Source of the DNA: Deltaproteobacteria bacterium
Lineage (GTDB): Bacteria; Desulfobacterota; Desulfobulbia; Desulfobulbales; Desulfocapsaceae
NCBI GenBank assembly: GCA_026388715.1
Contig: JAPLJF010000030.1
Location: forward strand, 62,001 to 126,000
Length of the DNA stretch: 64,000 bases
Reading direction: 5' to 3'
Shown: positions 27,632 to 37,052 of the stretch, piece after piece
How the letters are laid out: every line of letters begins with the position of its first letter
Position numbering within the stretch: the first letter of the stretch is position 1
Position numbers and translations under genes: made by a program
The notes under the pieces: model-generated
Database searches by the model: none
What the model was told of the DNA's origin: nothing
Seen by the model: only the letters and a program-made list of their open reading frames with translations

Positions 27632-28606
27632 TTACCACCTAATTAAAGTTGCTCCCCAGGTAAAACCGCCACCGAAGGAACAAAGCAAAACAATATCACC
27701 AGCTTCTACCCTGGAATCCCGATTTGCCTCATCAAGGGCAATAGGAATAGAAGCAGCCGAGGTATTACCATATTTTTGCACATTTATGAAAACCTTTTCT
27801 GCGCTTATCCCGAGACGTTCAACCAGGTTATTCAGGATACGGATATTAGCCTGATGCGGAATGATCAATTTAATGGCGTCAAGCACAACCTGCTCTTGTT
27901 CCAGAAGCGCCAGAATGGCCTCTTCCATGGCCTTAACCGCATATTTGAAGACCTCACGGCCTTCCATAACGATATGAACACCTGGATTGCCGGACTGTAA
28001 CAGTTCGGGATTACAACTGGGAGCAGTATGCATATGGAGCAAACTCCACAGCTTTCCGTCTGAAAACAACTTGGATCCCATTATTCCGCGACTCCCCTCG
28101 ACATACCCAAGGATAACAGCTCCGGCTCCATCACCAAAAAGGATACAGGTGTTTCGATCTTCCCAGTTCGTACGACTGGACAGAGCTTCCGCCCCTATCA
28201 CCAGAATCTTCTTACTCGGATCAGCCTGAATATACTTATCAGCCAGATCAAGGGCATAAACAAATCCTGAGCAAGCAGCGTTGATATCGAAAGCAAAGGC
28301 CCGGTTGGCGCCCAGTTCCTTCTGCACGAAACAGGCACAAGAAGGCATCAGCATATGAGAAGAAATGGTCGCAACGATAATAAGATCAATTTCACCGGCA
28401 GAAACCTCAGCCATCTGCAGGGCATTCGCCGCCGCTCTGGCCGCAAGCAAGTACGTCTCATCGCCCTGTCCGCCAATATGACGCGTACTGATCCCGGTTC
28501 TGGTCCGTATCCACTCATCAGTGGTATCAACAATTTTTTCCAGATCCTGATTGGTTACAACCCGTTCAGGCAGATAGGCCCCTGTTCCCAGAATCGCGAT
28601 GCCCAT
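27632..28606 (-). CDS. fabH: 3-oxoacyl-ACP synthase III
   Basis: Starts fatty acid synthesis by condensing an acyl-CoA with malonyl-ACP. The catalytic residues are present: cysteine in FDINAACSGFVYAL, histidine in IIPHQANIRI, asparagine in YGNTSAASIP. 324 residues. It overlaps plsX by one base. Confidence 0.95.
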   Translation of the reverse strand: MGIAILGTGAYLPERVVTNQDLEKIVDTTDEWIRTRTGISTRHIGGQGDETYLLAARAAANALQMAEVSAGEIDLIIVATISSHMLMPSCACFVQKELGANRAFAFDINAACSGFVYALDLADKYIQADPSKKILVIGAEALSSRTNWEDRNTCILFGDGAGAVILGYVEGSRGIMGSKLFSDGKLWSLLHMHTAPSCNPELLQSGNPGVHIVMEGREVFKYAVKAMEEAILALLEQEQVVLDAIKLIIPHQANIRILNNLVERLGISAEKVFINVQKYGNTSAASIPIALDEANRDSRVEAGDIVLLCSFGGGFTWGATLIRW

Positions 28607-29625
28607 CAGACCACAATCTCCTCGTCCTGAGCGCTCAGGGCAAGGCCTGCGGCTATTCTTTGATTTACTTGTTTTTCTACCATCTTGGCAGCTTCAAGGA
28701 TTGCATTCTTGATCGCCTCAGCACTGGAGTTACCATGACAGATAATACCAATGCCATTGACACCCAAAAGAGGCGCGCCACCATATTCTGCATAATCCAC
28801 ACGTTTGGCAAATGAACGAAAGGCGGGACGGGCAAGAAAATACCCGATCTTAGCAACAGTTGATTTCATGATTTCGTCTTTTAACATCTGCATAGCAGCC
28901 TCGGCAAGTCCTTCACTGATCTTCAAACAGATATTTCCGACAAAACCATCACAGACAACAACATCGACATCACCTTGAAACACATCACGCCCCTCAACGT
29001 TTCCCACAAAATTCAAGGAACTGGCGGCAAGTCGGCCGTAAGTCTCCTTGACAAGGATATTCCCTTTCCCAACTTCTTCGCCAATGCTGAGGATACCAAC
29101 TCGTGGATGATCTATATCAAATATATGAGAAAAGGCAGAAGCCATAACCGCAAATTGAAAAAGATGCTGGGGACGACAATCTACATTTGCCCCAACATCC
29201 ATCATAACAACCGGCTTCTTCAAGGTAGGAAAGATACTGGCAATTCCTGGCCTGGACACATGTTCCATCCGGCCAAGCTTGCGCACAGCAGCGGCCATCG
29301 TTGCCCCGGAGTTACCGGCACTGACGGCGGCATCAGCCTGCCCTTGGCGCACCAGTTCAAAGGCTACCAAAACCGAGGCATCTTTTTTCTTGCGGATAGC
29401 GTCAACAGGTGATTCACCCATCTCCACCACCTCTGCGGCATGGACAATCTGGATATGTGACAACCCAGCGTCGCCAGACCCCAACCGGTCAAGATGGGCC
29501 TGCAAAATCTGCTGATTTCCAACCAGGGTTACGTCCAGACCTGTTTGTTTTACCGCAAGCAATGCCCCGCCAATCAGTTCCTCGGGACCATGGTCTCCGC
29601 CCATGGCATCCAGGGCAATCCGCAC
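28606..29625 (-). CDS. plsX: Phosphate acyltransferase PlsX
   Basis: Makes acyl-phosphate from acyl-ACP for phospholipid synthesis. The N-terminal MRIALDAMGGDHGPEELIGG is diagnostic, and SAGNSGATMAAAVRKLGRM and VVCDGFVGNICLK are conserved. 339 residues. Order rpmF-plsX-fabH is the common bacterial arrangement. Confidence 0.96.
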   Translation of the reverse strand: MRIALDAMGGDHGPEELIGGALLAVKQTGLDVTLVGNQQILQAHLDRLGSGDAGLSHIQIVHAAEVVEMGESPVDAIRKKKDASVLVAFELVRQGQADAAVSAGNSGATMAAAVRKLGRMEHVSRPGIASIFPTLKKPVVMMDVGANVDCRPQHLFQFAVMASAFSHIFDIDHPRVGILSIGEEVGKGNILVKETYGRLAASSLNFVGNVEGRDVFQGDVDVVVCDGFVGNICLKISEGLAEAAMQMLKDEIMKSTVAKIGYFLARPAFRSFAKRVDYAEYGGAPLLGVNGIGIICHGNSSAEAIKNAILEAAKMVEKQVNQRIAAGLALSAQDEEIVV

Positions 29626-29634
29626 GATTATGTC

Positions 29635-29823
29635 CTATTCTATATCAACATCAAGGCTAACAACAGTACGCCCTTTGTATTTGCCACAACTTGGACAAAG
29701 ACGATGTGGCTGTTTTGGCGCACCACACTCGGCACAGGTAGCCATACCTGGCGCACTCAGGGCGTCATGCGACCTTCTTTTACGGGTACGAGAGTGAGAA
29801 TGTCGCCTCTTGGGTAATGCCAT
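29635..29823 (-). CDS. rpmF: Ribosomal protein L32 (zinc-binding form)
   Basis: A 62-residue basic protein MALPKRRHSHSRTRKRRSHD with a four-cysteine zinc ribbon (CAECGAPKQPHRLCPSCG). GGAGG five bases before ATG 29823 fixes the start. First gene of the minus-strand cluster, nine bases before plsX. Confidence 0.95.
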   Translation of the reverse strand: MALPKRRHSHSRTRKRRSHDALSAPGMATCAECGAPKQPHRLCPSCGKYKGRTVVSLDVDIE

Positions 29824-30130
29824 AATATCCTCCAATAAAAAACGAAACCTGTTTTTCAGGGTAAATTTGAATAATCTTCCACTTGTTTCAACAAATAACC
29901 TGCTAGACTTTCACGCAAAATCGGTACGCTCTGTTTTTTGTCGCAAGCGCAACAGCGGACATCTTTTTATTCACTACAGGCTACTGAACCTAAAAAAACA
30001 CACCCGAATAGATGCGCATAAAAAAAAAGAAAATAAACAATTTTTGCAAGAATGGCGAGGAAAAAAAGCAACAGTCCACACTTTGTAGTTTTTCTCTTCT
30101 CTCCCTTAATGCTATCTCAAGAGAACCTGC
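29824..30130. other. AT-rich intergenic region between mlaC and rpmF
   Basis: About 300 bases, strongly A-rich around 30000-30060. No open frame with a ribosome site and no RNA gene were seen. It should contain the rpmF operon promoter (minus strand); no convincing hexamer pair was identified. Confidence 0.45.
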
Positions 30131-30730
30131 TTACTCAAAGGTACTATTTTTTTCCTCCAGAAGTTTGACCAGCCCGTCAAACTTGTCCCGACGGAGGATA
30201 GATTGGAACTGTTCCATATAATTACGAACCAGACTCACCCCTTCGATATTGATATCGTACACCATCCACCGATCTTCTTTTTTTGTCATAATATAATCAA
30301 CAGGCATCAACTGGCCATTGTTCTCAATTTGGGTAGAGACAATCGCCCTGTCACCCTTCACCCGCTCCCCTGTATATTGAATCTCCTGGCCTGAATAACT
30401 CTCAAACTTACCGATATAGGCATTCTCAAGAAGTTTGGTAAAAAGCACCTGGAAATGATCCTGCTTTTCTTGCGACAGACTTTTCCACTCCTTCCCGACT
30501 ACCCGCTGAGACATCTCGCGAAAATCAAACCCTTGGGTCACATGCCCCATAATCTTGGCACGTCGCTCCACCTTATGCGCTTCTCCCTTCAAAGAGGGAT
30601 CAAGCAAGATTTCTATCAAAGATTTTAATGTGGGCTTTAACTGCTCGGTAGGCCCAGAAACTGCAAAGGCAGAAGAGTTAAACATACAGAAGCAACAGAC
30701 CAGTACAAACAGAGCATATATATTTTTCAT
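30131..30730 (-). CDS. mlaC: MlaC-type periplasmic phospholipid-binding protein
   Basis: A signal peptide (MKNIYALFVLVCCFCMFNSS, cleavage after FA) is followed by the MlaC/Ttg2D domain: YKRL-type ends are replaced by FQVLFTKLLENAYIGKFESY and QIENNGQLMPVDYIM, and YDINIEGVSLVRNYMEQF is diagnostic. It ferries phospholipid between MlaA and an inner-membrane Mla transporter. The start at 30730 opens the signal peptide; two upstream in-frame ATGs (30763, 30796) are alternatives and 30763 has a distant GAGGAG. mlaA is directly upstream; mlaBDEF are not in the window. Confidence 0.88.
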   Translation of the reverse strand: MKNIYALFVLVCCFCMFNSSAFAVSGPTEQLKPTLKSLIEILLDPSLKGEAHKVERRAKIMGHVTQGFDFREMSQRVVGKEWKSLSQEKQDHFQVLFTKLLENAYIGKFESYSGQEIQYTGERVKGDRAIVSTQIENNGQLMPVDYIMTKKEDRWMVYDINIEGVSLVRNYMEQFQSILRRDKFDGLVKLLEEKNSTFE

Positions 30731-30782
30731 AATTTTTATCTTCTTTAGATTTCTGAATACCATTTTTACACACAACTCCTCA

Positions 30783-31571
30783 TCACAACTCATCAATTAT
30801 ATGGTTTTTTACTTCCCTGTCCAGCACCTTGTTCCGCCTGTATTCAATGTACACCTGCCGCATGGATATGTAAGGATCAAGAGAATATCTTTTCATTTCT
30901 TCATAAAGCCCTGGATGCAGAGACAATAGATTCACTTTATCAGCAGTATAATAGGCAAGCCCGTCCAGATAAGTACTGCCGACATAGGTGACAGGATGAC
31001 TTAACGCATCACCAGCAAACCCGACAGAATCACGCAGAGTCAATGGCCCGATAAGCGGCAGGTAAAGATAAAGCCCTTCCCCTACTCCCCAGGTCCCCAA
31101 GGTCTGGCCGAAATCTTCCGGCTTGGGTTTAATCCCAAATGACTGCAAGGCAGGATCGCCAAACCCCAAAACCCCCACAGTGGAATTGATCAAAAATCGT
31201 GAAAGATCAATCCCGGCGCCAGTAAACTTGCCCTGTAACAGATTATTCACCACCCATATCGGGGCCGCAATATTATCAAAAAAATTACCAAAACACTGAC
31301 GAAAATCAAGCGGAACCACCATTGTATAGGCAGTATTAACGGGTTTCAAGATCCAAAAATAGAGTTTGTCATTCACCTCAAAGAAAGCCCGATTCATGGA
31401 CTCCAAAGGATCAGCTACATCCCCTTGTTCAAAGAACTCATTAAAACTTTCACTCCCATCATCAATCGATAAACCAACATTTCCTTCCGCCTCATCAGCC
31501 TGTGCAACCCAGACAGGCTGAACCATGAGGGCCAGAGACAAGAAAAAGGTGATTCTTTTTTTTAGCATCAT
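30783..31571 (-). CDS. mlaA: MlaA/VacJ-family outer-membrane lipid-asymmetry protein
   Basis: 262 residues. The domain is clear: DPLESMNRAFFEVNDKLY, FDNIAAPIWVVNNLLQGK, FLINSTVGVLGFGDPA and PLIGPLTLRDSVG. MlaA extracts misplaced phospholipid from the outer leaflet and passes it to MlaC. The signal peptide ends VWVAQA-DE and has no lipobox cysteine, whereas E. coli MlaA is a lipoprotein. AGGAGG precedes the ATG. Paired with mlaC. Confidence 0.92.
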   Translation of the reverse strand: MMLKKRITFFLSLALMVQPVWVAQADEAEGNVGLSIDDGSESFNEFFEQGDVADPLESMNRAFFEVNDKLYFWILKPVNTAYTMVVPLDFRQCFGNFFDNIAAPIWVVNNLLQGKFTGAGIDLSRFLINSTVGVLGFGDPALQSFGIKPKPEDFGQTLGTWGVGEGLYLYLPLIGPLTLRDSVGFAGDALSHPVTYVGSTYLDGLAYYTADKVNLLSLHPGLYEEMKRYSLDPYISMRQVYIEYRRNKVLDREVKNHIIDEL

Positions 31572-31601
31572 AGATACCTCCTAATATTAATACTGATAAA
31601 A

Positions 31602-32552
31602 TCAATTCATCCCTATCTGTTCAAGACATGCGGCCAGACTGTCCGGGCTATCAAACTGCAAGGCCTGATAGACGTACCCTTTGGGGGCAATTTTACGCAT
31701 CATCCCTTTCAGCACGGTCTTGGGGCCCACCTCGATAAAGGTATCAACCCCCTGGGCGATCATGGCCTGAATAAGCTCAAACCACCGGACCCTGGAGGCA
31801 ATCTGCCTGGCCATCATCTCTCTGATTACAATTGGCTGCTCTTCCACTGTCGCCGACACATTAAAATAGACCGGCGTTCGCGGGCGATTAAATTCGACTC
31901 CGTCCATAAAAGCGGCAAAATCGGGAACGGCATCAGCCACCAGCGGACTATGATTAGCTACACTGACTGCCAGGGGAATAATCTTTGCCCCCCGCGCCGC
32001 GGCAATAGCCCCGATGGCATCGAGCGCCGCCACCTCTCCTGAAATCACAATCTGCTGTTCGGTATTATGATTAGCGACGGTGGCAACACCCGCCCCCGCA
32101 CACTGCCCAACAATCTCTTCAATCTCAGCGATATGTAAACCAAGCACGGCCCGCATGGCCCCTGGATGTTTCTGTCCTTCGCGTTCCATCAACATGCCGC
32201 GCCTGGCCACCAGACGCATGGTATCCTGGATGCTGAGCACCCCGGCAGCACAAAGTGCCGAATATTCACCCAGACTATGCCCGGCAAAACAACTGGTTGC
32301 AACCTTCCCTTCCCAGGCCTTCTGCAAGGCCTGCCAGCAGACAAGATTGGTAACGGTAATGGCTGGCTGCAGATGAATGGCCCTGGCCAGTTCCTCTATC
32401 GGCCCTTCAAGGCACAGCTTACGTAGCGGAAAGTCACATACAGCCTCAGCCTGTTCCATAATGGCCGCACAACCAGCGTCTGTCTCAATAAATTCCCGGC
32501 CCATGCCCAGATACTGGGAGCCCTGACCAGGAAAAAGAACTGCAATTTTCAT
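31602..32552 (-). CDS. fabD: Malonyl-CoA:ACP transacylase
   Basis: Loads malonyl groups onto ACP. FPGQGSQYLGMG and the nucleophile elbow FAGHSLGEYSALCAAG are intact, as is the histidine region VSVANHSPLV. 316 residues. It overlaps lspA by four bases and lies two genes from the main fatty-acid cluster. Confidence 0.95.
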   Translation of the reverse strand: MKIAVLFPGQGSQYLGMGREFIETDAGCAAIMEQAEAVCDFPLRKLCLEGPIEELARAIHLQPAITVTNLVCWQALQKAWEGKVATSCFAGHSLGEYSALCAAGVLSIQDTMRLVARRGMLMEREGQKHPGAMRAVLGLHIAEIEEIVGQCAGAGVATVANHNTEQQIVISGEVAALDAIGAIAAARGAKIIPLAVSVANHSPLVADAVPDFAAFMDGVEFNRPRTPVYFNVSATVEEQPIVIREMMARQIASRVRWFELIQAMIAQGVDTFIEVGPKTVLKGMMRKIAPKGYVYQALQFDSPDSLAACLEQIGMN

Positions 32553-33106
32553 TTCAACACCTTCAAGGTATCTTTACCTTTTATTTTCTCTTTTGTCACT
32601 CCTGCACCGTCCTTGTCGACTGCGACACTGGAGCGTCCCTGCTTTGCGCCTTCCAAAATATTGGCAAACAAAAAAACAACCACGCCAATACTGATCGCTG
32701 AATCCGCCACATTAAAGGCTGGCCAATGATGCTTCCCAATAAAGACATCAAGAAAGTCCACCACAGAACCAAGCCTGATGCGGTCTATCAGATTACCAAG
32801 GGCGCCGCCGCCAATCAGTGGCAGGCTAAGTGAATACAGCATGTGAGCATGCCGCAGTCGCGACCAGGCAACGACAATTACCACCAGGGCCACCGTTCCA
32901 AGAATCAAAAACAGATAGTGTCGCCATTCCCCTGTTTGTCCGGCCAGAAAACCAAAAGCAGCCCCCTTGTTCGTCAGATAGGTGAGATTGAAAAATCCAG
33001 GGACAATCTCCAGGGATTCATACAGAGAAAAGGATTTGACAACCCACAGCTTGGTCAACTGGTCGGAGGCGACGACCGCTGCAACTATAGCAAGAAAACG
33101 TATCAT
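32549..33106 (-). CDS. lspA: Lipoprotein signal peptidase
   Basis: Cleaves prolipoprotein signal peptides in the inner membrane. Four hydrophobic helices; both catalytic aspartates are visible in GALGNLIDRI and FNVADSAISIG. ATG 33106 overlaps the ileS stop (TGATG) and has GGAGG about ten bases upstream. 185 residues, with a hydrophilic lysine-rich tail of about 25 residues beyond the usual end. Confidence 0.94.
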   Translation of the reverse strand: MIRFLAIVAAVVASDQLTKLWVVKSFSLYESLEIVPGFFNLTYLTNKGAAFGFLAGQTGEWRHYLFLILGTVALVVIVVAWSRLRHAHMLYSLSLPLIGGGALGNLIDRIRLGSVVDFLDVFIGKHHWPAFNVADSAISIGVVVFLFANILEGAKQGRSSVAVDKDGAGVTKEKIKGKDTLKVLK

Positions 33107-35931
33107 CAATGCGAAGCCTCCAGATCCATCTCCATCACCACGGTTGCACAACGCGCACAGAGCTGGGGGTGCGCCTGTTCCTGCCCCACGGTAGTTGAAC
33201 GAATCCAGCACCGCTCGCACTTCTCTCCTGTGGCCTGCCGTACGGCCACAGAAAGCCCGACAAGCTCACGGCTTACAAAAGGCGTAAGCTCAAGGGCTGC
33301 AAAATCATTACAAGGGGTCAGCTCCGAGACAATGCAGATGTCTTTAATGGTCTGCCATTCCTGATTGATAAAATCCGCCCATTCGCCACCGACCTGGAGC
33401 AATACCTCTGCCTCAAGGGGATGACCGATCACCTTTTCCTGGCGCGCCCCTTCCAGGGCCTTGGTGATCTCGGAACGAACCATGACCAGTTTCTCCCACC
33501 TGCCTTCTCGTTCGCTGTCCCGCCTTTCCGGACGCAGAGGCGGAAATTCTACAAAGAAAACGCTCCGATCAAGGGGTGCATCCGGGACCAGATGATACAG
33601 GGCCTCCCAGGATTCTGCCGCCGTAAAACTGAGCACAGGGGTCATGAGGCGCAGCAGACCATCGAGGATCTCATGGAGCACGGTCTGGGCCGCACGGCGC
33701 GGACGCGAGTTCGTGCCGGAGCAGTAGAGCCTGTCCTTGAGGATATCCAGATAAAAAGCGCTCATGGTCATCCCGCAAAAATAATTGAGCCCCTGATGAA
33801 TCGAATGAAATTCATACCGCTGATAAGCAGCCACCACTCGTTCTTTCAGCTCCTCAAAACGACCCAGGGCCCAGCGATCAATCTCCGGCAGATCGACATA
33901 GGCAACACCATCCTGATCTGGATCAAAATCAAAGAGATTGCCCAGCATATAGCGAATGGTATTGCGGATCTTCCGATAGGCATCGGCCACCTGTCTCAGA
34001 ATCTCATCCGAGACCTTAACATCATCACGGTAATCCTCACTTGCCACCCAGAGACGGAGGATCTCGGCGCCAAATTTATCAATCACCTCCTGAGGGGCAA
34101 CGACATTGCCGATGGACTTGGACATCTTCTTGCCCTTGCCATCAACCACATAACCATGGGTCAAAACCCCTTTGAACGGGGCCCGGCCACGGGTTCCAAC
34201 CGAGGTGAGCAGTGATGACTGAAACCAACCACGGTGCTGGTCGCTGCCTTCAAGATAAAGATCAGCAGGGGAACGCAGCTCTTCGCGCACTTCACAGACC
34301 GCGGCGTGGCTTACGCCGGAATCAAACCAGACGTCAAGGATATCCTCTTCCTTGGAAAAATCGGTGGAACCACACTTGGAGCAGCAGGTGCCCGGCGCCA
34401 GAAAATCCTCCACCCCATGCCGGAACCAGGCATCAGCCCCTTCCTCCCTGAACAGGACATCAATCCGTTCAACCACCGACTCACTCTTGAGCACCTCACC
34501 ACACTCCTTACAACTGAGCACGGTGACGGGAACCCCCCAGGTGCGCTGACGGGACAGACACCAGTCCGGCCTGTTTGCAACCATGGACTGGATACGCTGC
34601 ATCCCCCAGGCCGGGGTCCACTCCACCTTTTCAATCTCGGCCAGGGCCTTGGTGCGCAGAGCATTCTGTTCCATGGAGATAAACCACTGGGGAGTAGCCC
34701 TATAGATAACCGGTTTCTTGCACCGCCAGCAGTGAGGATAACTGTGGTTGATTGTACCCTCATGGAGCAAGACACCGGCAGCCCGCATATCACCATTGAT
34801 CACCTTATTGACCGCCGGCACCTGCTGACCCTGATATTGACCAGCCTCCGCGGTATAACAACCCTCACTGTCAACCGGTGACAGGACATCAAGGCCATAC
34901 CGCAGTCCGGTCAGGTAATCGTCAGCGCCATGGCCTGGGGCCGTATGGACACAGCCGGTGCCGGCCTCGGCCGTCACATAGTCGGCCAGGACCATCAGGG
35001 AGTTGCGATCCAGAAAGGGATGCCGGCAGTTCCGGCGTTCAAGAGCACGCGCTGAAAACGTAGCAGCAATAGTATATGCATCGATTCCCAACTCGGCCAT
35101 CACCTTTGACACCAGATCCTGGGCCAGAATCAGCACCTCTCCCTGAACGGCCACTGCAGCATAGACAAAATCAGGATGAAAGGCCACGGCCAGATTGGCC
35201 GGCAGGGTCCAGGGGGTGGTTGTCCAGATAAGCACCGAGACCTTGGTGCCGCCAAGTGCCGGGTCAATATCGGTGAGATCCTCGACCACCGGAAATTTCA
35301 CATAAATGGATGGTGAGGTATGGTCATAATATTCAACCTCGGCCTCAGCCAGGGCCGTGGCACAGGTGGAACACCAGAAGACCGGCTTCTTGTTACGGAC
35401 CACCGCCCCTGAGAGCAGAAACCGGTTAAACTCCCTGGCAATGACCGCCTCGTAGTCATAATTCATGGTCAGATAGGGCTTGTCCCAATCGCCCAGGACA
35501 CCAAGACGTTTAAACTCGGCCTTCTGGGTCTTGACCCACTTTTCCGCATACTTGCGGCAGGCGCCCCGCTTGGACAGTTTGGGGATCTCTTTTTTCTTTT
35601 CGCCCAATTCCTTGTCCACATTGTGCTCAATGGGCAGGCCATGACAGTCCCAGCCTGGGATATAAGGGGCCTGGAAACCCGCCATCCGCCGGGATTTCAG
35701 GATAATATCCTTTAAAATTTTATTAAAAGCAGTTCCCAGATGAATATGACCGTTGGCATAGGGAGGGCCGTCATGCAGCACATAAAGAGGCTTATCTTGC
35801 CCCCGCTCCTGCAATTGTCCGTACAGGTCTTCCTTCTCCCAGCGCTTCAACAACTGCGGCTCTTTCTGGGGCAGATTGGCCTTCATGTTGAAACTCGTCT
35901 GGGGCAGATTCAGGGTGTCCCTGTAATCCAT
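33106..35931 (-). CDS. ileS: Isoleucyl-tRNA synthetase
   Basis: A 941-residue class I synthetase. The HIGH motif appears as PPYANGHIHLGTA and the KMSKS loop as GKGKKMSKSIGN. The C-terminal zinc site CERCWIRST...CARC is present, so it is the bacterial, mupirocin-sensitive type. AAGGAG six bases before ATG 35931 decides the start over an earlier in-frame codon. The ileS-lspA pairing is common in bacteria. Confidence 0.97.
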   Translation of the reverse strand: MDYRDTLNLPQTSFNMKANLPQKEPQLLKRWEKEDLYGQLQERGQDKPLYVLHDGPPYANGHIHLGTAFNKILKDIILKSRRMAGFQAPYIPGWDCHGLPIEHNVDKELGEKKKEIPKLSKRGACRKYAEKWVKTQKAEFKRLGVLGDWDKPYLTMNYDYEAVIAREFNRFLLSGAVVRNKKPVFWCSTCATALAEAEVEYYDHTSPSIYVKFPVVEDLTDIDPALGGTKVSVLIWTTTPWTLPANLAVAFHPDFVYAAVAVQGEVLILAQDLVSKVMAELGIDAYTIAATFSARALERRNCRHPFLDRNSLMVLADYVTAEAGTGCVHTAPGHGADDYLTGLRYGLDVLSPVDSEGCYTAEAGQYQGQQVPAVNKVINGDMRAAGVLLHEGTINHSYPHCWRCKKPVIYRATPQWFISMEQNALRTKALAEIEKVEWTPAWGMQRIQSMVANRPDWCLSRQRTWGVPVTVLSCKECGEVLKSESVVERIDVLFREEGADAWFRHGVEDFLAPGTCCSKCGSTDFSKEEDILDVWFDSGVSHAAVCEVREELRSPADLYLEGSDQHRGWFQSSLLTSVGTRGRAPFKGVLTHGYVVDGKGKKMSKSIGNVVAPQEVIDKFGAEILRLWVASEDYRDDVKVSDEILRQVADAYRKIRNTIRYMLGNLFDFDPDQDGVAYVDLPEIDRWALGRFEELKERVVAAYQRYEFHSIHQGLNYFCGMTMSAFYLDILKDRLYCSGTNSRPRRAAQTVLHEILDGLLRLMTPVLSFTAAESWEALYHLVPDAPLDRSVFFVEFPPLRPERRDSEREGRWEKLVMVRSEITKALEGARQEKVIGHPLEAEVLLQVGGEWADFINQEWQTIKDICIVSELTPCNDFAALELTPFVSRELVGLSVAVRQATGEKCERCWIRSTTVGQEQAHPQLCARCATVVMEMDLEASH

Positions 35932-36134
35932 GGTGTTCTCCTTTTTCAACAAGGCACGGCTTGTGAACAAATGAAAGTAAAATAATTAAAGTGCAGCAAT
36001 CGTAACAAGGAACAAACTGACTTTTTGCAAGGTACACCCCCTGTTCCTTTTTTCATATAAAACCTATAAAAATACCAACTACGTATCAAGTTGCAAGGGG
36101 AAAGTAAGAATCAACACCCGAAAGCACCTTTAAT

Positions 36135-36163
36135 TTGACATAAAGTGTAGCCTTCATTATATG
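36135..36163 (+). promoter_or_regulatory. Sigma70-type promoter of the cooC-ftsEX unit
   Basis: TTGACA (36135-36140), 17 bases, TATATG (36158-36163). The leader to the cooC-like ATG would be about 64 bases. The region 35932-36233 holds nothing else I can support. Confidence 0.65.
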
Positions 36164-36233
36164 AAAGAGAGAAGTAATTTTCCAAATCTTTTCCTGAGCA
36201 TAATTTCAAGTTGCCAACAATTCAAGATCGACA

Positions 36234-37004
36234 ATGACAAAAGTAATAGCCATGGCCGGAAAAGGCGGAACCGGCAAAACAACCACATCCGCCTTGTTAA
36301 CCAGATATCTCCTGCAGAAAAAGATGACCCCGCTCCTTTTGGTCGATGCAGACGCCAACGCCAATCTGAATGAACTGCTCGGCATGGAGGTGGGCCTAAC
36401 CCTGGGCAAGATCAGAAAAGAGCTGAAAGGGGAACTGCCGCCTAACATGAGCCGTGATCAATTCATGGAGCTGAAAATCCACCAGGCCCTGATCGAAGAT
36501 ATCGGCTTTGACCTCCTGGTCATGGGCCAACCTGACGGTCCTGGCTGTTACTGCGCCGCCAACCAGTATCTGGCCATGACCATGGACAAACTGGCCGAGA
36601 ATTATCGCTATATCATTGTCGACAATGAGGCCGGCATGGAGCACCTGAGCCGGATGAATCTGCGCACCATCGACTACCTGTTTATCACCTCCGATCCTTC
36701 AGCACGCGGCATCCTGACCGCCAAGCGCATATCAGATATCACCGGCCCTCTGGGACTGGACGTCAAACATCAGTACCTGCTGATCAATCGCGCCCCCCAA
36801 CCTGTGCCCAGCCTGCTCCAGGAAAAGATTAATGCGGCAGTCGCGGAAACAGGCATGACCCTTGGCGGCATCATCCCAACCAGCAACGACTTGATCCATC
36901 AGGAGTTGAGCGGGCAATCCTACCTCAAGTTGGGCGAGGATACCGAGATCATTCAAACCGTCACCGCTCTTTTTGATACAATATTTGCCAACGACATACA
37001 GTGA
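36234..37004 (+). CDS. CooC-like nickel-insertion ATPase (MinD/NifH fold)
   Basis: 256 residues. A deviant Walker A GKGGTGKTT (about residues 9-17), LLVDADANANLNELLG, and the CxC-containing GPGCYCAANQ, the feature of CooC-type maturation ATPases that binds the metal at the dimer interface. CooC inserts nickel into carbon-monoxide dehydrogenase. No cooS/acsA gene lies in the window, so the client is unknown. Gene-order continuity with ftsEX looks accidental. Confidence 0.8.
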   Translation: MTKVIAMAGKGGTGKTTTSALLTRYLLQKKMTPLLLVDADANANLNELLGMEVGLTLGKIRKELKGELPPNMSRDQFMELKIHQALIEDIGFDLLVMGQPDGPGCYCAANQYLAMTMDKLAENYRYIIVDNEAGMEHLSRMNLRTIDYLFITSDPSARGILTAKRISDITGPLGLDVKHQYLLINRAPQPVPSLLQEKINAAVAETGMTLGGIIPTSNDLIHQELSGQSYLKLGEDTEIIQTVTALFDTIFANDIQ

Positions 37005-37052
37005 TAATAGCCATAAAGGACAAGACGCAATTCTCCATGAAAGGTTTTATAA

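Noticed and set aside
33421..34881. Plus-strand open frames opposite ileS
   Set aside because: They shadow the conserved synthetase domain and show no protein-like pattern.
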